Of a DNA stretch of 13,244 bases, positions 7,044 to 13,244 are shown piece after piece. Below the pieces are notes generated by a model that was not told the DNA's origin, did not search any database, and saw nothing but the letters and a program-made list of their open reading frames with translations. Numbering within the stretch: the stretch's first letter is position 1; each line of letters opens with the position of its first letter. The stretch covers positions 1 through 13,244 of the forward strand of contig JAHQWY010000073.1 of the NCBI GenBank assembly GCA_029856445.1. Reading direction: 5' to 3'. The translations under genes and the position numbers were made by a program. The DNA comes from Promethearchaeia archaeon. GTDB lineage: Archaea > Asgardarchaeota > Lokiarchaeia > Sigyniarchaeales > SOKP01.

Positions 7044-7050
7044 AAGGAGT
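7044..7050 (+). promoter_or_regulatory. Shine-Dalgarno sequence of ftr
   Basis: AAGGAGT ends 10 bases before the ATG at 7061. It is the only strong Shine-Dalgarno match found before a gene start in this window, and it supports this ATG as the start. Confidence 0.75.
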
Positions 7051-7060
7051 AATAATTAAG

Positions 7061-7972
7061 ATGGAATTAAATGGTGTAGAAATTGAAGATACATTTGCTG
7101 AAGCTTTTGGCGGTTTTTTTACACGAATATTAATTACTGCTAAAAATGAAAAGTGGGCGAAAATTGCGGCACAAATTACAACAGGTTATGGAACATCGAC
7201 TATTCATTGTGATGCAGAAGCAGGAATTGATATTTTTGTTCCTGCAGATAAAACCCCAGATAATCGTCCAGGAGTGATTGTCATGTTTTTCAAAACCAAA
7301 AAAGATCAAGTGAGTAACGTTATTATGAATCGATTGGGACAATGTGTCTTAACATGCCCCACTACGGCTTGTTATGATGCATTAGATGGATCTTTAGATC
7401 CTGAAAAAGAATTTGAAATAAAAATTGGAGCGAATCTTAAGTTTTTTGGTGATGGATATCAAGAAAAAATTGAAGGAAAATATCCTTTTGAAGCATGGTC
7501 AATACCAGTTATGGAAGGTGATTTTATTGTTCAAAGCATGGCGAAAGTTGGGAAGGGAATAGCTGGGGGGAATTTCTTGATAATAGGAAAGAACCAGGAA
7601 GCTGCTCTTGAAGCGGCTGAAAAGGCTATTGATGCGATAAAAGATGTACCTAATTTAATAGCCCCATTCCCCGGTGGGATTGCTCGATCTGGATCAAAAG
7701 TTGGATCTAAATACAGTTTCTTAAATGCATCTACAAATGATCCACTTTGTCCCACTCTAAGAACTAAAATTGAAAATTCAAATTTACGTGAAGGAGATAA
7801 TTGTGTTTATGAGATAATCTTAGATGGAGCAACAGAAGAAACCATAAAGAAGGGAATGAAACTAGGAATTGAAGCAGCAGTAAAAGTTTCAGGTATAAAT
7901 AGAATTTCTGCTGGTAATTTCGGTGGGAATCTCGGGAAATTTCAATATAAGCTTTATGATGTCTTAGAATAA
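7061..7972 (+). CDS. ftr: Formylmethanofuran:tetrahydromethanopterin formyltransferase
   Basis: Ftr moves the formyl group between methanofuran and tetrahydromethanopterin (EC 2.3.1.101), the second step of the archaeal methyl branch from CO2. The 303 residues are close to the usual ~297. Recognisable stretches are the N-terminal VEIEDTFAEAFGGFFTRILI (6-25), TTGYGTSTIHCDAEAGID (40-57), CPTTACYD (99-106), FPGGIARSGSKVGSKYSF (203-220) and ISAGNFGGNLGKF (282-294). The protein is soluble with no signal peptide. The ATG is backed by a strong Shine-Dalgarno sequence. With divergent mtd it marks a H4MPT Wood-Ljungdahl or C1-oxidation route, although the neighbouring steps (Fwd/Fmd, Mch, Mer, CODH/ACS) are not in the window. 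Nothing here indicates methanogenesis; Mcr is absent from the window. Confidence 0.97.
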   Translation: MELNGVEIEDTFAEAFGGFFTRILITAKNEKWAKIAAQITTGYGTSTIHCDAEAGIDIFVPADKTPDNRPGVIVMFFKTKKDQVSNVIMNRLGQCVLTCPTTACYDALDGSLDPEKEFEIKIGANLKFFGDGYQEKIEGKYPFEAWSIPVMEGDFIVQSMAKVGKGIAGGNFLIIGKNQEAALEAAEKAIDAIKDVPNLIAPFPGGIARSGSKVGSKYSFLNASTNDPLCPTLRTKIENSNLREGDNCVYEIILDGATEETIKKGMKLGIEAAVKVSGINRISAGNFGGNLGKFQYKLYDVLE

Positions 7973-7973
7973 C

Positions 7974-7981
7974 AAAAAAAA
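7974..7981 (-). terminator. T8 terminator after the surface-protein genes
   Basis: An A8 run on the plus strand is T8 on the minus strand, 42 bases beyond the stop of the 555-residue protein gene. It is a likely archaeal T-run terminator. For the opposing ftr transcript, T-rich sequence at about 8012-8046 overlaps the end of the facing gene. Confidence 0.4.
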
Positions 7982-8023
7982 TTAATTGTTTATTGAAGAG
8001 TAAATATACGAAAAATTCCTTAT

Positions 8024-9691
8024 TTATAATTTTCTTTTTATTTTTCGTTTAGGAACACTCTCTTCTTCTATCTCAGAAGTTACTTCTTCTTCATCCTTTT
8101 TTTCCAGAATTTCTTCAGGTGGTTTCTCTTTTTCTTTTTTCTTTAATGAGAGTTTTTTTGGTGGAACCTCTTTCTTTTTAGGGGTCACTCCTTTTAAATC
8201 AATTGCCTTTGATTTAAAATGTCTATATGCAAGTCCAATACTTATTAACATCCCTAATATTAAACCGACAAAGAAAATAATCCATGGTAGATACTCACTC
8301 AATGCATCAGGAACAATGGTAATTGATTGAATCCCTTTACCATAATCATCTGTAAGACTTGTGATAGCACCATCTGAATCTATAACATAAATATATACAT
8401 ACCAGACACCAGTTACTAAATCAACAGTTCGAATTGTTATTTCTGTATCAATCCCGATATATTCTCGAGTTATATTATACCATTCATAATTTTTATCTAA
8501 AAGAGCAACTTTGATATAAGCTACTTCTTCTACGTCCGAAACATTAAAAGTAAAGATTAAATTCTTACCATATGATATTCTTAATCCTTCTTCTCCTGAT
8601 CTTCCATTAATCTCATAACTGTGAATTTTAGGTAGATTATTCTTTACAGTAATAAACTCTGAGTAGGACCCAGTTCCACCTGAGGTATCCTCTACAGTAA
8701 ATTCAAGCCTATATTTTCCAACTGGACGCCCTGCAGGAATAGAAAAATTCCCTGAAAAAGTGATATTGGTATCATGATCTAATGTGATCGTAGGAAGGGA
8801 ATTTCCTTGAGGATCTTCAATAGATATACTTATCTCTAGATTTTCTGGGAGATCTTCAGTATCTGTGGCATTCACAGTTATAACACATTCTTCAGATCTA
8901 TATGGTTCTTCTGGAGAAAATGATATTGATAAACTATCAATAGCTGGATTTGTATTTGATACTTTAAATGGGAAGTATGCTGCCCGTTTTATCCCGAAGT
9001 CTGTCTCTGTCATATTAAGTTTAATATAAAATATTTGGCCTAAATAGTCATAAAAAGTGTCATTGGTAATTGGATAATTAAACTGAATAGAATTGTATTT
9101 AAAGTTAGTCATGTTAAGCTGTTCTGATTCAATAGTGCTATCTACGATTGTAAGATTCCATCCTGAACACTTAGTCACAAGGAAATTTGGATTTAAATCT
9201 TCTCCAACATAATATTCAGATCTAATATTAGATGCCATGTAATTAGTCGTTATTGTGAAATTAGAATAAGTTGTATGTGCATTTAAAAGAGTATTATTGA
9301 CATCATAAATTAGAAAACTTACATTTTGAAACCCTAAAGGTGCGTCATAACCAGGTGTGAATTCATAAGAATATGTATGAATTAAAACAAATTGCATACT
9401 ATAATTTATAGTAGTGCCATTAGAGAAATCTATTTGCATAATCACATGATCGGTATCACTAAAATCGAAGGTGTCAATAGTAAAATTCACAGATTCAAAA
9501 AGGCGGTAAATAATTTCATCACTTCGATTTATTGCATAGTATGGTAAAGGTGAACCATTTGCTGTTTTGAGAGTTACTGAATTCTTTTCATTAGCGTCTA
9601 CATCAATATCAGAAATTAATGTAACACCAATAAAAGTATTGAATACAATAAAAAAAATTATTGTAATACTGAATTGTTTTCTATTTCTCAA
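8024..9691 (-). CDS. Secreted, single-pass membrane protein with Ig-like domains and a charged cytoplasmic tail
   Basis: I do not recognise a named family. The 555 residues show a signal peptide or anchor (hydrophobic 7-27 after RNRK), a long beta-rich ectodomain, one transmembrane helix (about 469-488) and a 63-residue tail that is mostly Lys and Glu with Pro. At least two segments of about 100 residues (roughly 245-350 and 350-462) look like Ig/cadherin-like sandwiches, with phrases such as DTEDLPENLEISISIEDPQG and VIDSDGAI. About 17 N-X-S/T sequons occur, all outside the tail, which fits a glycosylated surface protein. The start is TTG at 9689-9691: an in-frame TGA lies two codons upstream, and the first ATG would delete the signal peptide. 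It follows the 932-residue protein gene by six bases in the same frame, so the two are very likely one operon. Confidence 0.8.
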   Translation of the reverse strand: MRNRKQFSITIIFFIVFNTFIGVTLISDIDVDANEKNSVTLKTANGSPLPYYAINRSDEIIYRLFESVNFTIDTFDFSDTDHVIMQIDFSNGTTINYSMQFVLIHTYSYEFTPGYDAPLGFQNVSFLIYDVNNTLLNAHTTYSNFTITTNYMASNIRSEYYVGEDLNPNFLVTKCSGWNLTIVDSTIESEQLNMTNFKYNSIQFNYPITNDTFYDYLGQIFYIKLNMTETDFGIKRAAYFPFKVSNTNPAIDSLSISFSPEEPYRSEECVITVNATDTEDLPENLEISISIEDPQGNSLPTITLDHDTNITFSGNFSIPAGRPVGKYRLEFTVEDTSGGTGSYSEFITVKNNLPKIHSYEINGRSGEEGLRISYGKNLIFTFNVSDVEEVAYIKVALLDKNYEWYNITREYIGIDTEITIRTVDLVTGVWYVYIYVIDSDGAITSLTDDYGKGIQSITIVPDALSEYLPWIIFFVGLILGMLISIGLAYRHFKSKAIDLKGVTPKKKEVPPKKLSLKKKEKEKPPEEILEKKDEEEVTSEIEEESVPKRKIKRKL

Positions 9692-9697
9692 TATATC

Positions 9698-12496
9698 TCA
9701 TCTTCTCAGTTTTTTGTGTTTTATCTGTTTATGTAAAAAGAACAATATAATTCCAATAGGAATGATAACAGGAATTATATAGAAAATTATCAAATTAAAA
9801 GTTGACAGTTCTAAGGCAACTTCAAAATAGAACCTTGCAATTTCTTCATGTTCGCTATCCTCTATGATTATTCTATAAACCTTAGTTTCAAAATCATACG
9901 GATTATTCGTTGGAATAATTTTTTTTTCAATTCTGTTCTCGCCAGAAATAAGTTCATTAATATTAGGTTGCACCAATTTTCCATTAATAATTAACGAGAA
10001 TTCTTCTGAATTTTCTAAGTTATTTTTTATTACAGCTATGAAATAAGCAGAAGCTCCTTGGGAAATCGTATTCGGAAATGAGACACTAATAATTTCAAAT
10101 TTTGGTACAATTTCTATTGTTAATTCTTCTGTATAATATATTGTTGTATTCTGAAGTATATTCATTTCTATTTTAATTATATCGCTTTCAATATTTTCCA
10201 AAGTTTTAAGATTGTATGAAACTAATCTGCTCTCTTTCTCAACTAATGTTTCCTCTTTGATATAAGGCTCAATTGAGTTTTCTGTTATTCCCGTGAAACT
10301 AACATTCATAGATTGTGTCGCATTTGGTAAATAATTAATTAAATCTATAAAAACATCAATATTTTCACCACTAACGACCTTACTTTGATAAAGTAAGTTT
10401 TCATAATCAAATGAATACCCTATTTCAACAATTTTTTTAATTTCTAAATACAATATATTTCCTTTTTTAATTGTAAATATGATTTCACTAGGACCTGGGA
10501 TAGCTCCAGGTCTAGCAGTAAGATTGAAATCAACATAGGTTAAGTCCTCTAATTCAGCAGTGAAATTTACGTCTTGAGAAGGAAAATTCACAATATCTTT
10601 GCCCTCCAAAGAGGCTGTGAGTGTTAAATTATCTCTACGAGTATAATTGATTGGAAGTGTAATATTTAATAGTGGTCCTTGATAAAGAAAACTAACTAAT
10701 CCCTCAATAGTTTCATTTATTAAGCCAGAATTAACGTTGAAACGTTTAATAGTGTCAGCTAAACTAAAAAAGGTTTTATTTGCCCAAATATAAATATAAT
10801 AACCCTCTCCTATTGGCAAACTTTCTTCAACAGAATGAACGAGAGTATGTGATTCAGCGGGATTAATAATTTGATGTGCAAATTGATATAAAAATGTTCC
10901 ATTTGGATATTTAAAAATATAATTTATATCTGCATCAGTAATATTATACCTTGTAGTAAAAGGAACATAAGAATCTATTGTAATATTGTAATAATATTCC
11001 GTATTTTCAAATGCATAAAAAGATGTTAAGTTCATTATATCTTGATTAAATATAAAATCAGGGACAGTATCAGTAAGATTATAATTTGCTTCTAATATTG
11101 TACTACTATAAGTTTCAGATGCTTCTAGATAAGCATCATATAACTTTAGATTGGAGTTAAAATTCTTATTAGTATCTGATATAGAAGAATCATAAGCATT
11201 GTTTATACTATCATATAAATTATTTTCGAATGAATTAAAAATTTCAATAGCTCTATTGTAATATGTTATATTACCTGTAAGTTGGAACAATCTTATACAT
11301 GCCTCTAACATTAAAGCGTTTGAATTAAGGTTGGTGCTACTATCAACTATCATCCAATTACTTTCAGCGATATTAGAATAAAGATTATCACCAGTTACAT
11401 TCCATAAGTTATCATCCAAGCTATTGTAAAGATCAACTGCTTTCTCTAAAAAAGATGAATCATTTTGCATTCCTGATGAAACCCAAAATTCTAATAAAGT
11501 TATGATTCCTAAAGCATTCACATCTAAATGAAAACGGGTACCTCCACTAACGACAAACGGATTCCATAGATTATTTGCATAATAACGGAAAGCTGTTCCG
11601 ACATTATCCCACATTTTATTGATAATTGCATACATTGTTTTATTTGCTAAATTGTATGCTCTATCTTTTATGACACTATTTAAGTTAAGTTGGTGATACG
11701 TCCGATGTATTAGGAGATTTGCCAAAATACTATAGAAGTTACTTTTTGAGAACTTATTAGAAGTTGAATTAGAATTAGCGAAACCATCATTAGCTTCATC
11801 CCAATATTTAGTAGAATTTATAAGAAAAAACATTTCTTCAATTGAGTCTTTTGGAAACTTTCCATTAATAGTAATATCATCGATACTATCACCTATGTTT
11901 TCAATTAGTAGAAAGATTGGTAGTAAATTATCAAATAGATATCTATCATCATCCTTTACTTGTCCCGTTGAATTGTCAAAAGATCTCACGAAACCATAAT
12001 TAAATTGCCCAATCTCGTCTTCATACCACAATGGACTTGATCTTAACTTTAAATAAATATCAAAGGTTTGAGTTGGACTCATCTCCCTATTCATTAATGA
12101 ATTATACATATGGATATTATCTTCTGAATAAATCGTATCATCTGTAATTGTCCCGTTTGTATCTCCTTCTCTAAAATATAAAGAGATATCAAAATCTAAA
12201 CCGGATTTATAATTATTTTCGAAAAAATTATGTAATAAATCAAATTTTTCTGTAAATGGATTTTGAAGCATTGATAAATCTGCAGCGATATCTAAACCAT
12301 TATGGTCAAAATCAAATACTTTTTCATCTTTGCTGTAAATATCATCATAAGTATCATTTGCTTTATCTGAATAAATAAAATGATTTAAAAAGTTAAAGGT
12401 AAACATTAAAGTAAAGAAAACAGAGATAATTATCTTCACATACCGCCTTTTTTGCCTTTTTTTCTTTCCTAATGTATAGAAATTAAAAAAACTCAT
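9698..12496 (-). CDS. Large surface protein: repeated helical domain plus beta-rich domains, membrane anchored at both ends
   Basis: No named family is recognised. The 932 residues begin with a basic stretch (KKKRQKRR, 11-18) and a hydrophobic helix (19-41), and end with a second helix (about 899-921) and a basic tail. Residues 62-73 (DFDHNGLDIAAD) have the spacing of a calcium-binding loop. Residues about 185-465 are helical and hold at least four diverged repeats of 60-70 residues, each opening with an aromatic-D/N pair (YWD 231, MWD 295, LWN 364, LYD 427); this is like the (alpha/alpha) toroid folds of some glycosidases and epimerases. Residues about 480-890 are beta-rich, Ig-like. There are 23 N-X-S/T sequons. 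The ATG start has no Shine-Dalgarno sequence. Whether it is an enzyme cannot be told; catalytic residues are not evident. It precedes and probably cooperates with the 555-residue protein. Confidence 0.8.
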   Translation of the reverse strand: MSFFNFYTLGKKKRQKRRYVKIIISVFFTLMFTFNFLNHFIYSDKANDTYDDIYSKDEKVFDFDHNGLDIAADLSMLQNPFTEKFDLLHNFFENNYKSGLDFDISLYFREGDTNGTITDDTIYSEDNIHMYNSLMNREMSPTQTFDIYLKLRSSPLWYEDEIGQFNYGFVRSFDNSTGQVKDDDRYLFDNLLPIFLLIENIGDSIDDITINGKFPKDSIEEMFFLINSTKYWDEANDGFANSNSTSNKFSKSNFYSILANLLIHRTYHQLNLNSVIKDRAYNLANKTMYAIINKMWDNVGTAFRYYANNLWNPFVVSGGTRFHLDVNALGIITLLEFWVSSGMQNDSSFLEKAVDLYNSLDDNLWNVTGDNLYSNIAESNWMIVDSSTNLNSNALMLEACIRLFQLTGNITYYNRAIEIFNSFENNLYDSINNAYDSSISDTNKNFNSNLKLYDAYLEASETYSSTILEANYNLTDTVPDFIFNQDIMNLTSFYAFENTEYYYNITIDSYVPFTTRYNITDADINYIFKYPNGTFLYQFAHQIINPAESHTLVHSVEESLPIGEGYYIYIWANKTFFSLADTIKRFNVNSGLINETIEGLVSFLYQGPLLNITLPINYTRRDNLTLTASLEGKDIVNFPSQDVNFTAELEDLTYVDFNLTARPGAIPGPSEIIFTIKKGNILYLEIKKIVEIGYSFDYENLLYQSKVVSGENIDVFIDLINYLPNATQSMNVSFTGITENSIEPYIKEETLVEKESRLVSYNLKTLENIESDIIKIEMNILQNTTIYYTEELTIEIVPKFEIISVSFPNTISQGASAYFIAVIKNNLENSEEFSLIINGKLVQPNINELISGENRIEKKIIPTNNPYDFETKVYRIIIEDSEHEEIARFYFEVALELSTFNLIIFYIIPVIIPIGIILFFLHKQIKHKKLRR

Positions 12497-12540
12497 TTCA
12501 GATTGAATTAGATTAGTATTTTTAATAAAAGTATAATTTT

Positions 12541-12553
12541 TAATTTATATTTT
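12541..12553 (-). promoter_or_regulatory. Possible TATA box for the surface-protein operon
   Basis: The minus strand reads AAAATATAAATTA, centred about 51 bases before the ATG at 12496. A second A/T box near 12530-12538 (ATTATAC) is equally possible. The presence of a likely terminator just upstream favours a separate promoter here. Confidence 0.25.
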
Positions 12554-12554
12554 T

Positions 12555-12600
12555 AAAAAATCCTTCTCTTTAAAATCTTTTCTGAAGGTATTAAAAAGAT
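12555..12600 (-). terminator. Possible terminator after the glycyl-tRNA synthetase gene
   Basis: On the minus strand, 27 bases after the synthetase stop, ATCTTTT (12600-12594 side) and AAAAGAT pair in a 7-bp stem with a 12-base loop (arms 12575-12581 and 12594-12600), and a T6 run follows at 12560-12555. The stem is weak and A/T rich, so this is tentative. The rest of the 12497-12627 gap must also hold the promoter for the surface genes. Confidence 0.3.
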
Positions 12601-12627
12601 CAGAATATTAAGCAAAAATGTAACAAA

Positions 12628-13244
12628 TTACTCTCTTTGTTTCTTCTTTATGATTTCAGAAAGATTTGAGATACTTATTCGTACTTGTTCCATTGAATCA
12701 CGATCTCTAAGAGTAACACTATTATCCTCTAATGATTCATAATCTATCGTAATACACCATTTTGTGCCTAATTCATCTTGTCTTCGATATCTCTTTCCTA
12801 TTGAACCCGCAGCGTCATAAAAGGAACCTATACGATTTTCTAGCAATTCTCTGTGAATTTTTAATGCGAGTTTTCTGATATTTTCTTTATTTCTAACGAG
12901 AGGAAATACCGCTACTGTATTTGGCGCTAAATTTGGTTTGAGGGTCAAAATTATTCGTCCTTCTTCAACATTAAAGGTGGATTCGAGCAGCGTATATATA
13001 ATTCTATCAATTCCAAACGCAATTTCAAGAACTTGAGGAACCTCCTTAATATTTGGATCAGCGCCCATACTAATCTCAAAATTTTGTTTTGAATATTCAG
13101 CATGTCTTCTTAAATCATAATCTGTTCTATCATGTATTCCACATATTTCAACCCATTCAAATTGTCTTGTTTTGATTTCTAAATCCCACGCATCATCTGC
13201 ATAGTGAGCTCGTTCATTTAATGAATGTTGCCTAAATCTAATTA
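12628..13244 (-). CDS. glyS: Glycyl-tRNA synthetase, C-terminal part (5' truncated by window edge)
   Basis: This class II synthetase charges tRNA-Gly. The frame stays open to the right edge, so the ATG at 13068 is an internal methionine and not a start; about 205 C-terminal residues are present. The visible part begins with RFRQHSLNERAHYADDAWD and continues with EWVEICGIHDRTDYDLRRH, both characteristic of the archaeal/eukaryotic dimeric GlyRS catalytic core. Class II motif 3 is represented by FGIDRI, near ATP binding. The C-terminal anticodon-binding domain follows, with LAPNTVAVFPL, GSIGKRYRRQDELGT and VTLRDRDSMEQVRI. No truncation of the C-terminus is apparent. Motifs 1 and 2 lie outside the window. 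The bacterial tetrameric GlyQ/GlyS form is excluded by the match over the full visible length. Confidence 0.96.
   Translation of the reverse strand, partial: IRFRQHSLNERAHYADDAWDLEIKTRQFEWVEICGIHDRTDYDLRRHAEYSKQNFEISMGADPNIKEVPQVLEIAFGIDRIIYTLLESTFNVEEGRIILTLKPNLAPNTVAVFPLVRNKENIRKLALKIHRELLENRIGSFYDAAGSIGKRYRRQDELGTKWCITIDYESLEDNSVTLRDRDSMEQVRISISNLSEIIKKKQRE

Noticed and set aside
7130..7755. Two open frames on the minus strand opposite ftr
   Set aside because: Both are inside the conserved ftr gene and show no recognisable domain or promoter.
9698..9700. UGA as a selenocysteine codon joining the two surface proteins
   Set aside because: No reactive-site context surrounds it, the UGA follows a basic membrane-protein tail, and the next frame has its own signal-like N-terminus. 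Read-through in general is kept as a finding, but selenocysteine is not supported.
9567..9782. Plus-strand open frame across the junction of the two surface-protein genes
   Set aside because: It is the complement of signal-peptide and membrane-helix codons, which yields artificial hydrophobic frames.
13066..13068. ATG as the start of a small 146-residue protein
   Set aside because: The frame continues upstream with conserved GlyRS core sequence to the window edge; this is an internal methionine.

Overview
The window looks like a low-GC (about 30% by eye), gene-dense archaeal chromosome segment. The archaeal assignment rests on genes for two enzymes of the tetrahydromethanopterin C1 pathway (Mtd and Ftr), an archaeal beta-CASP nuclease of the aCPSF2 type, an archaeal/eukaryotic-type glycyl-tRNA synthetase, TATA-like boxes close to start codons, and U-rich intergenic ends. 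A Rag/Gtr1-type small GTPase that keeps both its G domain and a C-terminal roadblock-like domain, next to large glycosylation-site-rich surface proteins, points to an Asgard (Promethearchaeota) genome, most likely Lokiarchaeia-like. That placement is inferred from gene content; no marker phylogeny was run.

Layout. 1-810 (+) is the 3' part of a DHH/DHHA1 RecJ-like nuclease gene, cut by the window edge. It converges with aCPSF2 (833-2137, -). Positions 2305-4788 hold three purine-salvage genes: an MTA/nucleoside phosphorylase (-), a divergent PfkB-family nucleoside kinase (+) and an adenine phosphoribosyltransferase (-). After an AT-only divergent gap comes the Rag-like GTPase (5027-5983, +). 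Then mtd (6051-6887, -) and ftr (7061-7972, +) diverge from one shared promoter region. Positions 8024-12496 (-) hold two tightly linked genes for single-pass-anchored surface proteins of 932 and 555 residues. The 3' part of the glycyl-tRNA synthetase gene (12628-13244, -) runs off the right edge.

How the genes fit together. The phosphorylase releases adenine (from methylthioadenosine or adenosine), Apt converts adenine to AMP, and the PfkB kinase probably makes AMP from adenosine or phosphorylates a released ribose compound, so the three form a plausible AMP-recovery module. Mtd and Ftr are two non-consecutive steps of the archaeal methyl branch of the Wood-Ljungdahl pathway. The surface pair is read in one frame with only a UGA and two codons between them, which suggests coupled synthesis and perhaps a complex. 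Its large member has an internally repeated helical domain followed by beta-rich domains, a combination I do not recognise as a named family. The Rag-like GTPase and the surface pair are the most interesting parts.

No tRNA, rRNA, CRISPR array, insertion sequence or phage gene was seen. All gaps between genes are under 300 bases.
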